A stretch of 64,000 bases of DNA from Pseudomonas sp. Irchel s3b2. GTDB lineage: Bacteria > Pseudomonadota > Gammaproteobacteria > Pseudomonadales > Pseudomonadaceae. This document shows positions 1 to 10,857 of the stretch, piece after piece (position 1 is the first letter of the stretch; every line of letters begins with the position of its first letter). Both the position numbers and the translations under genes were made by a program. The notes beneath the pieces are model-generated. The model was not told the origin of the DNA and searched no databases. It worked only from the letters and a program-made list of their open reading frames with translations. The stretch covers positions 213,511 to 277,510 of the forward strand of contig NZ_FYEB01000002.1 in assembly GCF_900187445.1 (NCBI RefSeq). Reading direction: 5' to 3'.

Positions 1-129
1 GACTTCGACTGGCTGGGGATTCACGCTGATGCTTATTCGCTGAGTGCTCAGGCCGTGGCGATCATTGCGATCATCGTGCTGTACAGCCGTAGCCGGATGG
101 CCGAGAAGCGTAGGGTGTCGGCTTCTTAA
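1..129 (+). CDS. C-terminal fragment of an unidentified membrane protein
   Basis: An open frame runs from the first base to a TAA at 127-129, giving the last 42 residues of a protein whose start lies outside the window. A hydrophobic stretch (AQAVAIIAIIVLY) followed by a basic, polar tail (SRSRMAEKRR) looks like a final transmembrane helix with a cytoplasmic C-terminus, as in many transporters. The family cannot be named from this piece. A REP pair follows directly after the stop. Confidence 0.6.
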   Translation, partial: DFDWLGIHADAYSLSAQAVAIIAIIVLYSRSRMAEKRRVSAS

Positions 130-149
130 AAGCATTCGCTGCGCTCATA

Positions 150-238
150 TTCGCGGGCAAGCCTCGCTCCTACAGGTCCGTGTCGTGTGCATATTCCGCG
201 AACGATATAAATCCGTAGGAGCGAGGCTTGCCCGCGAA
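150..238. repeat. REP doublet, family A
   Basis: Two inverted copies of an arm reading GTAGGAGCGAGGCTTGCCCG lie at 150-175 and 215-238, separated by about 40 bp. The same arm recurs at 8674-8765, 33010-33101, 44226-44313 and 48482-48573. The layout is that of Pseudomonas REP doublets. The right arm ends just before the yaiI ribosome binding site. Confidence 0.9.
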
Positions 239-260
239 GCTTTTTGGAGAGGAAAACACA

Positions 261-716
261 ATGCGCGTATGGATCGATGCCGACGCTTGCCCTCGGGCAG
301 CCAAGGATCTGGTGGTGAAGTTCGCCCTCAAGCGCCAGTTCGAAGTGGTGCTGGTGGCCGGTCAGCCACAGATCAAACCGGGCCTCGCGCTGGTGAAGCT
401 GATCGTGGTGCCCAGCGGTCCGGATGCCGCCGATGATTATCTGGTGGAATACGCGGTGCCGGGTGAATTGGTGATTTGCAGCGATGTGCCGCTGGCGGAC
501 CGGCTGGTGAAGAAAGGCGTTGCGGCGCTGGACCCACGGGGCAAGGAGTTCGATGCGCAGAACATGGGCGATCGACTGGCGGTGCGTAACCTGTTCACCG
601 ATCTGCGCGAGCAGGGTCAGATGAGTGGCGGACCAGCGCCGTTCGGCGATCGCGAGAAGCAGGCGTTCGCCAATGCGCTGGATCGGATACTTACCCGGTT
701 GTCGGGCAGGTCTTAA
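261..716 (+). CDS. yaiI: YaiI/YqxD family protein (UPF0178, DUF188)
   Basis: A 151-residue protein of the YaiI/YqxD family. It begins with MRVWIDADACP, and the acidic pair D6/D8 with C10-P11 is typical of the family, which has a PIN-like fold; its biochemical role is not established. Length fits the usual 145-155 residues. The ATG at 261 is preferred because GGAGAGG lies just upstream and the family begins with this segment. An in-frame TTG at 228 falls inside the REP arm and is rejected. The gene stands alone, flanked by REP doublets on both sides. Confidence 0.9.
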   Translation: MRVWIDADACPRAAKDLVVKFALKRQFEVVLVAGQPQIKPGLALVKLIVVPSGPDAADDYLVEYAVPGELVICSDVPLADRLVKKGVAALDPRGKEFDAQNMGDRLAVRNLFTDLREQGQMSGGPAPFGDREKQAFANALDRILTRLSGRS

Positions 717-729
717 GCCAGGTATTAAT

Positions 730-834
730 GATCGTTCCCACGCTCCGCGTGGGAATGCCTCAATGGACGCTCTGCGTCCGCTTTGGAACGCAGAGCGTCC
801 CGGCTGCATTCCCACGCGGAGCATGGGAACGATC
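730..834. repeat. REP doublet, family B
   Basis: Outer arms GATCGTTCCCACGCTCCGCG at 730-757 and its near-complement at 807-834 enclose a smaller inverted repeat of a GACGCTCTGCGT type. The same element recurs at 34290, 40785, 52195 and 57250. It ends only five bases from the elbB stop codon (840). Confidence 0.9.
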
Positions 835-839
835 AGGTC

Positions 840-1508
840 TCAGGCATCGTTTTCGTGGGTCAGTTCCAGTACGCGGTCGACCAGTTTGTTGATGCCGGAA
901 GCGGCCTCGCTGATCGATTGCGCCAGCATGTACGCCGGAGTGCTCACCAGCTTGCGCGCCTTGTCTTCGACGATGTCGGTGACTGCGCACTCGGCATGGG
1001 TGGCGCCCATCTTGTTCATCGCGGCGGCAGTATCGGCATCGTTGCCGATGGTACAGGTCACACCCGGGCCGTAGATCTTGGCCGCCAGGGCCGGCGAGAT
1101 GCAGATCAGCCCCACCGGTTTGCCAGCCTCGGCGAACGCTTCGGTCAACGCCAGGACGTCAGGCTGAACGCTGCATCCGGCGCCTTCGACGGCAAAGTTC
1201 GACAGGTTCTTGGCCGATCCGAATCCGCCGGGAACAATCAGCGCATCGAAGTCTTCGACGCTGGCTTCACGGATATCCTTGATGTTGCCCCGGGCGATCC
1301 GTGCCGATTCCACCAGCACGTTGCGCGCCTCGGGCATTTCTTCGCCGGTCAGGTGGTTGATCACATGCAATTGCGCGATATTGGGTGCGAAACACTGCAC
1401 CTGGGCGCCGCGCTGGTCCAGCCGCAGCAGGGTGATCACGCTTTCGTGGATCTCGGCGCCGTCGTACACGCCGCAGCCGGAAAGGATCACTGCAATTTTT
1501 TTGCTCAT
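840..1508 (-). CDS. elbB: ElbB, DJ-1/PfpI-like glyoxalase
   Basis: A 222-residue DJ-1/PfpI superfamily protein matching ElbB (isoprenoid biosynthesis glyoxalase). The nucleophile elbow is LICISPA with C136, the expected catalytic cysteine; upstream are ILSGCGVYDG near the N-terminus and IVPGGFGSAKNLS at residues 91-103. In E. coli the protein shows weak glyoxalase activity and was found through isoprenoid and sigma cross-reacting phenotypes; its true substrate is uncertain. The full family length is present. The start ATG follows a GGAGAAAAGCCC segment. The gene is monocistronic and divergent from the desaturase gene. Confidence 0.92.
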   Translation of the reverse strand: MSKKIAVILSGCGVYDGAEIHESVITLLRLDQRGAQVQCFAPNIAQLHVINHLTGEEMPEARNVLVESARIARGNIKDIREASVEDFDALIVPGGFGSAKNLSNFAVEGAGCSVQPDVLALTEAFAEAGKPVGLICISPALAAKIYGPGVTCTIGNDADTAAAMNKMGATHAECAVTDIVEDKARKLVSTPAYMLAQSISEAASGINKLVDRVLELTHENDA

Positions 1509-1622
1509 GGGCTTTTCTCCAGATTCATGGCGTTAAATGTCCACTAATTTGTCACTCGTTGCCATAGGGTTAATACGCGGCTACACCTAATCTCTGCTGA
1601 ACGATTCTGATCAGGGCGCGTC

Positions 1623-2858
1623 ATGGACTTCATTCTGTATGCGGTGCCGTTTTTCTTTGTGCTGATTGCGGTCGAGTTGCTGGCCGACCGTTGGCGCGGA
1701 GTGAACAATTACCGCGTGGCAGACGCGATCAACAGCGTCAGCACTGGTGTGCTGTCGACTACCACGGGCCTGTTGACCAAAGGCGTCGGCCTGGTGACTT
1801 ATGCCTTCGCCCTGAAGCACCTGGCCTTGATCGAGCTGTCAGCCGACAGTGTCTGGGTCTGGGTGTTTGCTTTCATCTTCTACGACTTCTGCTACTACTG
1901 GCTGCACCGCATGGGCCACGAACGCAACATCCTCTGGGCCGCCCACTCGGTGCATCATCAGAGCGAGGATTACAACCTCTCCACGGCCTTGCGCCAGACC
2001 AGCACCGGCTTTCTGCTGAGCTGGATTTTCTACCTGCCCCTGGCCGTGCTCGGCGTGCCGCTGGTGGTATTCGTCAGCGTTGCGGCGCTGAATCTGCTGT
2101 ACCAATTCTGGGTGCATACCCGGCACATTCCCAAGCTCGGCTGGTTCGAATGGTTCTTCGTCACGCCGTCCAATCATCGGGCTCACCATGCACAGAATGC
2201 TCTCTACATGGATCGCAACTACGGCGGGGTGTTCATTATTTGGGACCGTCTGTTTGGCTCGTTTCAGGAGGAGGACGACAACGAACCGGTGATTTTCGGC
2301 GTGACCACACCACTGGCAAGCTGGAATCCGTTGTGGGCGAACGTGCAGTTCTATGTGCAGCTGTGGGATGACGCCCGGCGTGCCGAAAACGGCTGGGACA
2401 AGCTACGAATCTGGTTCATGCGCACCGGTTGGCGCCCGGCGGATGTGGCGGCCAGATACCCGATGAGCAAACCGGACCTGAGCCAGTTCCGCAAATTCGA
2501 GGTACCGCTGGACGGGCGCCAGCAGTGGTATGTGGCGCTGCAATTTTGCATCTATATCGCCTTGGGCAGTTACTTGATGAACCTGGAACAGAGCCTGCCG
2601 ACGTCGGCCCTGGTGTTGGGCTGGGGGGCTGTGGGATGGGGGCTGTTTGTGTTGGGCGTGGCCCTGGAAAATCGCCCGCAGGCGTTGAAGCTGGAGCTGT
2701 TGCGGCTGGCGTCGAACCTCCCACTGGTGTGGCTGGCCCCGATGGTCGGGCTATGGCCGGGCAGCGCGGTGGGCTGGGTGGGGCTGCTCAGTTACAGCCT
2801 GCTCAGCGGAGTCGGTCTCTACTGTTGTAGAAACCGCTTCACTCGATGGGCGTCGTAG
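1623..2858 (+). CDS. sterol desaturase / fatty acid hydroxylase family membrane protein
   Basis: A 411-residue integral membrane di-iron oxygenase-type protein. All histidine clusters of the superfamily are visible: HRMGHE (95-100), HSVHHQ (108-113), HTRHI (165-169) and HRAHHA (185-190), which bind the di-iron centre on the cytoplasmic side. Hydrophobic helices lie before and between them, and three or four further helices fill the C-terminal third. The substrate is unknown; bacterial members act on fatty acyl chains, carotenoids or ether lipids. The ATG follows a TCAGGGCG segment. Its 3' end overlaps the convergent dedA-like gene by 20 bp. Confidence 0.88.
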   Translation: MDFILYAVPFFFVLIAVELLADRWRGVNNYRVADAINSVSTGVLSTTTGLLTKGVGLVTYAFALKHLALIELSADSVWVWVFAFIFYDFCYYWLHRMGHERNILWAAHSVHHQSEDYNLSTALRQTSTGFLLSWIFYLPLAVLGVPLVVFVSVAALNLLYQFWVHTRHIPKLGWFEWFFVTPSNHRAHHAQNALYMDRNYGGVFIIWDRLFGSFQEEDDNEPVIFGVTTPLASWNPLWANVQFYVQLWDDARRAENGWDKLRIWFMRTGWRPADVAARYPMSKPDLSQFRKFEVPLDGRQQWYVALQFCIYIALGSYLMNLEQSLPTSALVLGWGAVGWGLFVLGVALENRPQALKLELLRLASNLPLVWLAPMVGLWPGSAVGWVGLLSYSLLSGVGLYCCRNRFTRWAS

Positions 2859-3471
2859 GTTCGCTGGACTTGGCCTGTTCGGCTTTCAACGCTTGCTCGT
2901 CGGCGTAGATCTTCTTCGCCAGACGGGCATTCTTGAAACGCCGCCGCAGCCACAGCCCAAAGCCCAGTACCAGCAGGGCGCCCAGCACCCACAGCTCGTA
3001 CTTCTTGATACTGCCAAGCATGCCTTCGAGTACCGCGCCGAAGTGATAAGAGGCTGCGGCCAGCGCGGTGGCCCAGATTGCCGCGCCAATCCCGTTGAGC
3101 AGCAGATAGCGTCCCGGCGGATAGCCCGACAGACCGATCGCCACCGGCATTACGGTGCGCAACCCGTAGACAAAGCGGAAGCTCAGCACCCAGATGTCCG
3201 GGTGCTTGCGGATATGTTCCAGCGCCCGATCACCCATCAATTGCCAGCGCGGTTTGCGTGCCAGCAATTTGCGCCCGTGCTTGCGCCCCAGGAAGTACCA
3301 CAGCTGATCGCCGGCATAACTGCCGAAGAACGCCACGACCACCACCAGATTGATGTCCATGTACCCGCGGAACGCAAGGAAGCCCGCGAGCACGAGAATG
3401 GTTTCGCCTTCGAAAAACGTGCCGAGAAACAGGGCAAAGTAGCCGAAGTCATGCAGGAATTGTTGGAGCAT
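2839..3471 (-). CDS. DedA family membrane protein
   Basis: A 210-residue DedA (SNARE-associated/VTT domain) inner membrane protein. Recognisable elements are FFEGETILVLAGFLAFRGYM near the N-terminus and the central FVYGLRTVMPVAIGLSGY block followed by LLNGIGAAIW, matching the conserved arginine, glycine and proline pattern. The C-terminus has a hydrophobic helix and a basic tail (LRRRFKNARLAKK). DedA proteins are linked to lipid scrambling or undecaprenyl phosphate recycling, membrane potential and drug tolerance; the role of this paralogue is not visible. Monocistronic, with a 3' overlap with the desaturase gene. Confidence 0.9.
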   Translation of the reverse strand: MLQQFLHDFGYFALFLGTFFEGETILVLAGFLAFRGYMDINLVVVVAFFGSYAGDQLWYFLGRKHGRKLLARKPRWQLMGDRALEHIRKHPDIWVLSFRFVYGLRTVMPVAIGLSGYPPGRYLLLNGIGAAIWATALAAASYHFGAVLEGMLGSIKKYELWVLGALLVLGFGLWLRRRFKNARLAKKIYADEQALKAEQAKSSEPTTPIE

Positions 3472-3513
3472 TGTCTGGGTGCTGGCGAAATGAACGCGCA
3501 GCCTAACCCCTCG

Positions 3514-3543
3514 GACACATTCAGGAAAGTGTCAAAATGTGTC
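3514..3543. repeat. 8-bp inverted repeat between dedA-like gene and hemB
   Basis: GACACATT (3514-3521) and AATGTGTC (3536-3543) are perfect inverse complements, with a further GTGTC in the spacer. It sits about 45 bp upstream of the dedA-like start codon, a plausible operator position. No known binding consensus is recognised. Confidence 0.35.
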
Positions 3544-3552
3544 TCGACGTGA

Positions 3553-4692
<1,140 letters not shown>

Positions 4693-4710
4693 CCCTCCCA
4701 GGAACATTCG

Positions 4711-6933
4711 ATGAATACCGAAGGACTCACTGAAGTTGCCGTAAAAGACGCTCAACCTGTGGTGGAGCAAATCGCCGAAACCCCGCCGGAGCTGGAGCCT
4801 GCTCCATCCGCGGTGGTGGTCGAGCCCGTTGTGGCGGCGCCAGTGATTGCCATTCCCGGCCTGGATGACAGCAGCCTGTACATCCATCGTGAGCTCTCGC
4901 AACTGCAGTTCAACATCCGCGTGCTGGAACAGGCGCTGGATGAGTCCTACCCATTGCTGGAGCGGCTGAAGTTTCTGCTGATTTTCTCCAGCAACCTGGA
5001 CGAGTTCTTCGAGATTCGTGTGGCCGGCCTGAAGAAGCAGATCACCTTCGCCCGTGAACAGGCCGGCGCCGATGGCTTGCAACCGCATCAGGCCCTGGCC
5101 CGCATCAGTGAGCTGGTGCACGGCCACGTCGATCGTCAATACGCGATCCTCAACGACATTCTGTTGCCGGAACTGGAAAAACATCAGGTCCGCTTCATCC
5201 GTCGTCGCTACTGGACCACCAAGCTCAAGACCTGGGTTCGTCGTTATTTCCGCGACGAAATTGCGCCGATCATCACCCCGATCGGCCTCGACCCGACGCA
5301 CCCGTTTCCGTTGCTGGTGAACAAGAGCCTGAACTTCATCGTCGAACTCGAAGGCATCGATGCCTTCGGTCGCGACTCCGGTCTGGCGATCATCCCGGCA
5401 CCGCGTCTGTTGCCGCGGATCATCAAAGTGCCGGAAGAAGTCGGTGGCCCTGGCGACAACTACGTGTTCTTGTCGTCGATGATCCACGCTCACGCCGATG
5501 ACCTGTTCCAGGGCATGAAGGTCAAGGGCTGCTACCAGTTCCGCCTGACCCGAAACGCCGACCTGGCGGTCGACACCGAAGATGTAGAAGACCTGGCCCG
5601 CGCCTTGCGTGGCGAGTTGTTCTCCCGTCGCTACGGTGATGCGGTGCGGCTGGAAGTGGCCGATACCTGTCCGAAACACCTGTCCGATTACCTGCTCAAA
5701 CAGTTCAACCTGCACGAAACCGAGCTGTATCAAGTCAACGGCCCGGTCAACCTGACCCGGCTGTTCAGCATCACCGGTCTGGACAGTCATCCGGAGCTGC
5801 AATACACGCCGTTCACCCCGCAGATCCCGAAACTGCTGCAAAACAGCGAGAACATTTTCAGCGTGATCAGCAAGCAGGACATCCTGCTGTTGCACCCGTT
5901 CGAGTCGTTCACCCCGGTGGTCGACTTGCTGCGCCAGGCCGCCAAGGACCCGCACGTGTTGGCGGTTCGTCAAACCTTGTATCGCAGCGGCGCCAACTCG
6001 GAGATCGTCGATGCGCTGGTGGACGCCGCGCGTAACGGCAAGGAAGTGACGGCGGTGATCGAATTGCGCGCGCGGTTCGACGAGGAATCCAACCTGCAAC
6101 TGGCCAGCCGTCTGCAAGCAGCCGGTGCGGTGGTGATTTACGGCGTGGTCGGCTTCAAGACCCACGCCAAGATGATGCTGATTTTGCGCCGCGAGGCTGG
6201 CGAGATTGTCCGCTACGCCCACTTGGGTACCGGCAACTACCACGCAGCCAATGCCCGTCTGTACACCGACTACAGCCTGCTGACCTCCGACGACGCCTTG
6301 TGCGAAGACGTCGGCAAACTGTTCAGCCAGTTGATCGGTATGGGTAAAACCCTGCGCATGAAGAAACTGCTGCATGCGCCGTTCACGTTGAAGAAGGGCA
6401 TGCTCGACATGATTGCCCGGGAGACGCAATTCGCTCTCGACGGCAAGCCGGCGCACATCATCGCCAAGTTCAACTCGCTGACCGATCCGAAGGTCATTCG
6501 CGCGTTGTACAAGGCCAGCCAGTCCGGGGTGCGTATTGATCTGGTGGTGCGCGGCATGTGCTGCCTGCGCCCGGGCATCGCCGGGGTCTCGCACAACATC
6601 CACGTGCGCTCGATCATCGGTCGCTTCCTGGAGCACACCCGGGTCTTCTACTTCCTCAATGGCGGCGAAGAGCAGATGTTCCTGTCCAGTGCCGACTGGA
6701 TGGAACGCAACCTCGACAAGCGCGTCGAGACCTGCTTCCCGGTCGAGGGCAAGAAGCTGATTTTGCGGGTCAAGAAAGAGCTGGAGCTTTATCTGACCGA
6801 TAACACCCACAGCTGGAGTTTGCAGTCGGACGGTCGCTACATCCGCAACACGCCGACCGGCAACCAGAACCCGCGCAGTGCCCAGGCAACCTTGCTTGAG
6901 CGTTTGGGCAGCCCGATTCTGGCTGTTCGTTAA
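4711..6933 (+). CDS. ppk: polyphosphate kinase 1
   Basis: A 740-residue PPK1, which reversibly polymerises the gamma-phosphate of ATP into polyphosphate. The autophosphorylated histidine is H485 in FKTHAKMML and the second essential histidine is H642 in [11 protein letters not shown]; their spacing of 157 residues equals that of E. coli H435/H592. About 50 extra residues at the N-terminus, rich in Glu, Pro and Val, precede the conserved start ([15 protein letters not shown]) and look disordered. Downstream of hemB in the same unit and convergent with ppx, with one hairpin terminator between them. Confidence 0.97.
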   Translation: MNTEGLTEVAVKDAQPVVEQIAETPPELEPAPSAVVVEPVVAAPVIAIPGLDDSSLYIHRELSQLQFNIRVLEQALDESYPLLERLKFLLIFSSNLDEFFEIRVAGLKKQITFAREQAGADGLQPHQALARISELVHGHVDRQYAILNDILLPELEKHQVRFIRRRYWTTKLKTWVRRYFRDEIAPIITPIGLDPTHPFPLLVNKSLNFIVELEGIDAFGRDSGLAIIPAPRLLPRIIKVPEEVGGPGDNYVFLSSMIHAHADDLFQGMKVKGCYQFRLTRNADLAVDTEDVEDLARALRGELFSRRYGDAVRLEVADTCPKHLSDYLLKQFNLHETELYQVNGPVNLTRLFSITGLDSHPELQYTPFTPQIPKLLQNSENIFSVISKQDILLLHPFESFTPVVDLLRQAAKDPHVLAVRQTLYRSGANSEIVDALVDAARNGKEVTAVIELRARFDEESNLQLASRLQAAGAVVIYGVVGFKTHAKMMLILRREAGEIVRYAHLGTGNYHAANARLYTDYSLLTSDDALCEDVGKLFSQLIGMGKTLRMKKLLHAPFTLKKGMLDMIARETQFALDGKPAHIIAKFNSLTDPKVIRALYKASQSGVRIDLVVRGMCCLRPGIAGVSHNIHVRSIIGRFLEHTRVFYFLNGGEEQMFLSSADWMERNLDKRVETCFPVEGKKLILRVKKELELYLTDNTHSWSLQSDGRYIRNTPTGNQNPRSAQATLLERLGSPILAVR

Positions 6934-6951
6934 CGTAGATTCGGTTGATAC

Positions 6952-6985
6952 AAAAAAGGGCGATCCATATGGATCGCCCTTTTTT
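6952..6985. terminator. bidirectional terminator between ppk and ppx
   Basis: GGGCGATCC-ATAT-GGATCGCCC with an A-run before and a T-run after it; it can end transcripts from either side. Confidence 0.9.
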
Positions 6986-7010
6986 GTTCCCGCCCGAGCG
7001 GTGAATCACT

Positions 7011-7040
7011 TGTGGCGAGGGAGCTTGCTCCCTCGCCACA
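7011..7040. repeat. REP palindrome, family C (single)
   Basis: TGTGGCGAGGGAG-CTTG-CTCCCTCGCCACA is a near-perfect 30-bp palindrome directly after the ppk terminator and four bases from the ppx stop codon. The same arms occur as a doublet at 58058-58193. Confidence 0.85.
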
Positions 7041-7044
7041 GGGT

Positions 7045-8547
7045 TTAGCGGGCGTTGAGCACGATGTCCACACGGGTCAACCATTCCGCTTCGATGGCGA
7101 AGTCGGCCTGGGTCAGCTGGTTGTCGTCCAGCCAGTGCTCCGGAAACAACACGTCCAGGCTGTCACCGTTGGCGTGCAACACGACTTGTGGCATTTCCTG
7201 GGTGCCGCGGATGTGATGGAACAGAATCGCAAAACGCAGCAGCACGCACAGGCGAATCAGTCTGATGCCGTCGTCGCCGAATTCGGCGAATTTGTCTTTG
7301 GGAATATTGCGTCGGTGGCCCCGCACCAGCAGCGCGAGCATCTGCTGGTCTTCGCGGGAGAATCCGGCCAGGTCCGAGTGCTCGATCAGGTAGGCGCCGT
7401 GCTTGTGGTACTGATAGTGGGCGATGTCCAGGCCCACTTCATGGACCTTCGCCGCCCAGCTCAGAAGTTCGCGCCAGACACCATCATCCAGCCCCCAATC
7501 CTCGGCGACCTGATCGAAAGCATGCAGCGCCTTGCGTTCGACTCGCACGGCTTGTTCCAGGTCGACGTGGTAACGCTCCATCAGCGAGCTGAGTGTGCGC
7601 TCACGGACGTCTTCGTGATGATGACGGCCCAGCAGGTCATAAAGCACGCCTTCGCGCAGGGCGCCTTCGCAGTGGTCCATGCGTTGCAGTTCGAGGGAGT
7701 CGAAGATCGCTTCGAGAATCGCCAGCCCGGCGGGGAAGATCGCCCGACGGTCGGGCTTGATGCCTTCGAAATCGATTTTCTCGACATCGCCGAGTTTGAA
7801 CAGCTTGCGCTTGAGCCAGGCCAGGCCTTCGGCATTCACTTCGCCGGTGCCATGCCCGCCGGCCTTCAGTGCCAGGCCAATGGCGCGAATGGTGCCCGAG
7901 GAGCCGATGGCTTCATCCCAGGTCAGGCGGTGCAGGGCGTGTTCGATGCTCATGATCTCCAGCCGCGCCGCGGTGTACGCCTGGGCGTAACGGGCCGGGG
8001 TGATCTTGCCATCCTTGAAATAACGCTGGGTGAAGCTGACGCAGCCCATTTGCAGGCTTTCGCGCAGCAACGGTTCGAAGCGCTGGCCGATGATGAATTC
8101 GGTACTGCCGCCACCAATGTCGGTCACCAAGCGTTTGCCCGGGGTATCGGCAAGGGTATGAGAGACGCCGAGATAGATCAGGCGCGCTTCTTCACGGCCG
8201 GAGATGACTTCCACCGGATGACCAAGGATTTCTTCGGCGCGGCGGATGAATTCGGCGCGGTTACGGGCTTCGCGCAGGGCGTTGGTGCCCACGATCCGCA
8301 CGGCACCGGGCGGCATACCGCTGATCAGTTGGGCGAAACGCTTCAGGCAATCGAGCCCGCGCTGCATGGATTCTTCGCTGAGTTGACGTTCTTCGTCGAT
8401 GCCGGCGGCCAGCTGAACCTTCTCCCCGAGACGTTCGAGAATACGGATTTCGTCATTCTGGGCCTTGGCCACGACCATGTGAAAGCTGTTGGAGCCCAGG
8501 TCGATTGCGGCGATCAGGGACAGATTCTTGGCTTGGGATAGCGGCAT
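7045..8547 (-). CDS. ppx: exopolyphosphatase
   Basis: A 500-residue Ppx/GppA family enzyme that removes terminal phosphates from polyphosphate. The N-terminal actin-like ATPase fold begins with [12 protein letters not shown] (phosphate loop 1) and has [12 protein letters not shown] as phosphate loop 2. The C-terminal half carries the HD-like domain, with [20 protein letters not shown] as its clearest segment. Length and domain order match E. coli Ppx (about 510) and P. aeruginosa Ppx. Convergent with ppk rather than cotranscribed with it, the usual arrangement in Pseudomonas. The start ATG ([18 protein letters not shown]) is the only reasonable one. Confidence 0.95.
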   Translation of the reverse strand: MPLSQAKNLSLIAAIDLGSNSFHMVVAKAQNDEIRILERLGEKVQLAAGIDEERQLSEESMQRGLDCLKRFAQLISGMPPGAVRIVGTNALREARNRAEFIRRAEEILGHPVEVISGREEARLIYLGVSHTLADTPGKRLVTDIGGGSTEFIIGQRFEPLLRESLQMGCVSFTQRYFKDGKITPARYAQAYTAARLEIMSIEHALHRLTWDEAIGSSGTIRAIGLALKAGGHGTGEVNAEGLAWLKRKLFKLGDVEKIDFEGIKPDRRAIFPAGLAILEAIFDSLELQRMDHCEGALREGVLYDLLGRHHHEDVRERTLSSLMERYHVDLEQAVRVERKALHAFDQVAEDWGLDDGVWRELLSWAAKVHEVGLDIAHYQYHKHGAYLIEHSDLAGFSREDQQMLALLVRGHRRNIPKDKFAEFGDDGIRLIRLCVLLRFAILFHHIRGTQEMPQVVLHANGDSLDVLFPEHWLDDNQLTQADFAIEAEWLTRVDIVLNAR

Positions 8548-8609
8548 GGTCAGGGGGTCTCGGTCGATAACCCCGACATCCTGCCACGATCAAACGCTGC
8601 CGCCAACGC

Positions 8610-8765
8610 GTAGGAGCTGTCGAAGGCTGCGATCTTTTACCGCGGGGACATTCGTGGCGTTGCAGATGGCCTCTTCGCGGGCAAGCCCGCTCCTAAAAGG
8701 AATCTGTGTTGTCCACAATCTCGCGGACGGCGCAAAACCCTGTAGGAGCGAGGCTTGCCCGCGAA
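8610..8765. repeat. REP cluster: family D half-element plus family A doublet
   Basis: GTAGGAGCTGTCGAAGGCTG (from 8610) is one arm of the family D element seen complete at 37713. It is followed by inverted family A arms at 8674-8695 and 8742-8765. It fills most of the 245-bp gap between ppx and the ABC ATPase gene; nothing else is seen in that gap. Confidence 0.85.
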
Positions 8766-8792
8766 GACGTCCGAACAAGCACTGAAGATCTA

Positions 8793-9530
8793 TCAGCCCG
8801 CCGCCTCAACCGTCCCAATGAAATTCGCCAGCTCCGCTGTCTGCGGATTGGCAAATAACACCTTCGGATCCCCCACTTCATGCACCTTGCCATGGTGCAT
8901 GAACACCAATTTGTCCCCCACCTCGCGGGCAAAGCGCATTTCATGGGTGACCATGATCAGCGTCATGCCCTCCTTGGCCAGTTGCCGGACCACGCTCAGT
9001 ACTTCGTTGACCAGTTCCGGATCCAGCGCCGAGGTGATCTCGTCACACAGCAGCACTTTCGGTGACATGGCCAACGCACGTGCAATCGCCACCCGCTGTT
9101 GTTGGCCACCAGAGAGTCGATCCGGGAACGCATCGAACTTTTCCCCCAGCCCAACCCGTTCCAGCATCTGCCGCGCCAGTTCGGCGGCTTTGGCTTTCGG
9201 CACTTTCTGCACCACTTGCGGCGCGAGCATGACGTTTTCGCCCACGGTCAGGTGCGGGAACAGATTGAACTGTTGAAACACCATCCCGACTTTTTGCCGC
9301 AGGCTGCGCAGGTCGGCGCGGGCGGCGTCGAGGTATTCGCCATCGACTTCGATCACGCCGTCGTTGATCGATTCCAGGCCGTTGAGGGTGCGCAATAAGG
9401 TGGATTTGCCCGAGCCACTGCGGCCGATGATCGCCACCACCTGGCCTTCGTCGACACTCAGATCGATGCCTTTGAGCACATGGTGATCGCCGTAATATTT
9501 ATGCAGGGCGGAAATTCTAAGCAGAGGCAT
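8793..9530 (-). CDS. polar amino acid ABC transporter, ATP-binding protein
   Basis: A 245-residue ATPase of the HisP/GlnQ type. Walker A is GRSGSGKST (36-44), the Q-loop FQQFN (85-89), the signature LSGGQQQR (139-146), Walker B VLLCDE (159-164) and the H-loop VTHEM. The segment after Walker B reads DEITSALD where most relatives have DEPTSALD, a mild variation. The ATG at 9530 has AAGGAGAC upstream and is preferred over an in-frame alternative at 9557. It overlaps the preceding permease gene by 14 bp, indicating translational coupling. It is the last gene of a four-gene importer operon; the exact amino acid cannot be read from sequence. Confidence 0.93.
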   Translation of the reverse strand: MPLLRISALHKYYGDHHVLKGIDLSVDEGQVVAIIGRSGSGKSTLLRTLNGLESINDGVIEVDGEYLDAARADLRSLRQKVGMVFQQFNLFPHLTVGENVMLAPQVVQKVPKAKAAELARQMLERVGLGEKFDAFPDRLSGGQQQRVAIARALAMSPKVLLCDEITSALDPELVNEVLSVVRQLAKEGMTLIMVTHEMRFAREVGDKLVFMHHGKVHEVGDPKVLFANPQTAELANFIGTVEAAG

Positions 9531-10167
9531 GCAGTCTCCTTTCCAGATAGCGCGCACTGAGGGACAAGGGGTAGCAGAGCAGGAAGTAACCGAGCGCCAC
9601 CAGGCCGTAGACCATGAAGGGCTCGAAGGTCGCGTTGGCGAGCATGCCGCCGGTCTTGGTCAGTTCGGTGAAGCCGATGATCGAGGTGACGGCGGTGCCT
9701 TTGACCACTTGCACCGAGAAACCCACGGTCGGCGCCACGGCGATGCGCAGGGCTTGCGGCAGGATCACGTAACGCAATTGCTCCAGCGGATTGAGCGCCA
9801 GACTCGACGAGGCTTCCCACTGGCCGTTGGGGATCGAGTCGACGCAACCGCGCCAGATCTCCGCGAGATAGGCGCTGGTGAACAGCGTCAAGGCAATCGC
9901 CGCGGCCATCCACGGCGAAATTTCCACACCGGCCAACGCCACACCGAAGAACACCAGAAACAGCTGCATCAATAGCGGCGTGCCTTGGAACAGTTCGATG
10001 TAGGTGCGGGCGAAGTGGCTGGGCAGGGATTTTTTTGAAATCCGCATCACCATGATCAGCAAACCGATCAGCCCGCCGCCGATAAACGCCACCAGCGACA
10101 ATGCCAGGGTCCATTGCAGGCCCGTGAGCAGGTTGCGCAGGATGTCCCAGAAGGTGAAATCGCTCAT
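9517..10167 (-). CDS. polar amino acid ABC transporter permease
   Basis: A 216-residue HisM/HisQ family permease with about five transmembrane helices. The cytoplasmic EAA-type loop that contacts the ATPase is GQWEASSSLALNPLEQLRYV followed by ILPQALR. The ATG at 10167 (MSDFTFWDIL) has a GGAG-type site within AAGGAGCAGC upstream and overlaps the stop of the previous permease gene by 4 bp (ATGA), so a longer start is unlikely. It should pair with the adjacent permease as a heterodimer. Confidence 0.92.
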   Translation of the reverse strand: MSDFTFWDILRNLLTGLQWTLALSLVAFIGGGLIGLLIMVMRISKKSLPSHFARTYIELFQGTPLLMQLFLVFFGVALAGVEISPWMAAAIALTLFTSAYLAEIWRGCVDSIPNGQWEASSSLALNPLEQLRYVILPQALRIAVAPTVGFSVQVVKGTAVTSIIGFTELTKTGGMLANATFEPFMVYGLVALGYFLLCYPLSLSARYLERRLHASA

Positions 10168-10835
10168 TGGCTGCTGCTCCTTGCTATGTAGCGCCGGCCG
10201 ATCCAGTTCAGCAATTGGCGGATCAGCAGCGCCATGCACAGGTAGATCAGTGTGGTCAGGGCATAGGTTTCAAAGGCGCGGAAGTTGCGCGATTGAATGA
10301 AGTTGGCGGCGAAGCTCAACTCTTCGGTGGCGATCTGCGAACAGACCGCAGAGCCGAGCATCACGATGATGATCTGGCTGCTCAGGGCCGGCCAGACCTT
10401 GCCCAGCGCCGGCAGCAGAACCACATGGCGGAAGGCTTCGAAGCGCGTCATCGCCAGGGCGGCTGCGGCTTCCAGCTGCCCGCGGGGGATCGCTTGAATG
10501 CCGGCGCGAATGATCTCGGTCGAATAGGCACCCAGGTTGATCACCATCGCCAGCACCGCCGCCTGCCATTCGGAAATCTGCAGCCCCAGCGACGGCAAAC
10601 CGAAGAAGATGAAGAACAACTGCACCAGGAATGGCGTGTTGCGGATCAACTCGACGTAAACCCCGAAAATGCCGGCGAACGGGCGGATGTTCCACGCCCG
10701 CACCAGCGCTCCGACGATACCCAGACCGACCCCCAGTACCGCGCCAATGGCCGTCAACTCAAGGGTGAACAGCGCACCGCGCAGCAGCAGGTCGGTGTTT
10801 TCCACGACCGGCAAGAAATCAAACTGATAAGCCAT
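10164..10835 (-). CDS. polar amino acid ABC transporter permease
   Basis: A 223-residue HisM/HisQ family inner membrane permease. The EAA-type loop GQLEAAAALAMTRFEAFRHV followed by LLPALGK marks the ATPase contact. Helices are clear at roughly residues 20-42, 57-75, 84-105 and 185-207. It lies 22 bp downstream of the binding-protein gene and overlaps the next permease gene by 4 bp. The two permeases are similar in plan but diverged, as in histidine, glutamine and glutamate/aspartate importers. Confidence 0.92.
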   Translation of the reverse strand: MAYQFDFLPVVENTDLLLRGALFTLELTAIGAVLGVGLGIVGALVRAWNIRPFAGIFGVYVELIRNTPFLVQLFFIFFGLPSLGLQISEWQAAVLAMVINLGAYSTEIIRAGIQAIPRGQLEAAAALAMTRFEAFRHVVLLPALGKVWPALSSQIIIVMLGSAVCSQIATEELSFAANFIQSRNFRAFETYALTTLIYLCMALLIRQLLNWIGRRYIARSSSQ

Positions 10836-10857
10836 AAATCGTCTCCCGCGCGAACGA

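Noticed and set aside
7012..8541. Long plus-strand frame opposite ppx
   Set aside because: It mirrors ppx codon structure and starts inside a REP; ppx has all expected motifs.
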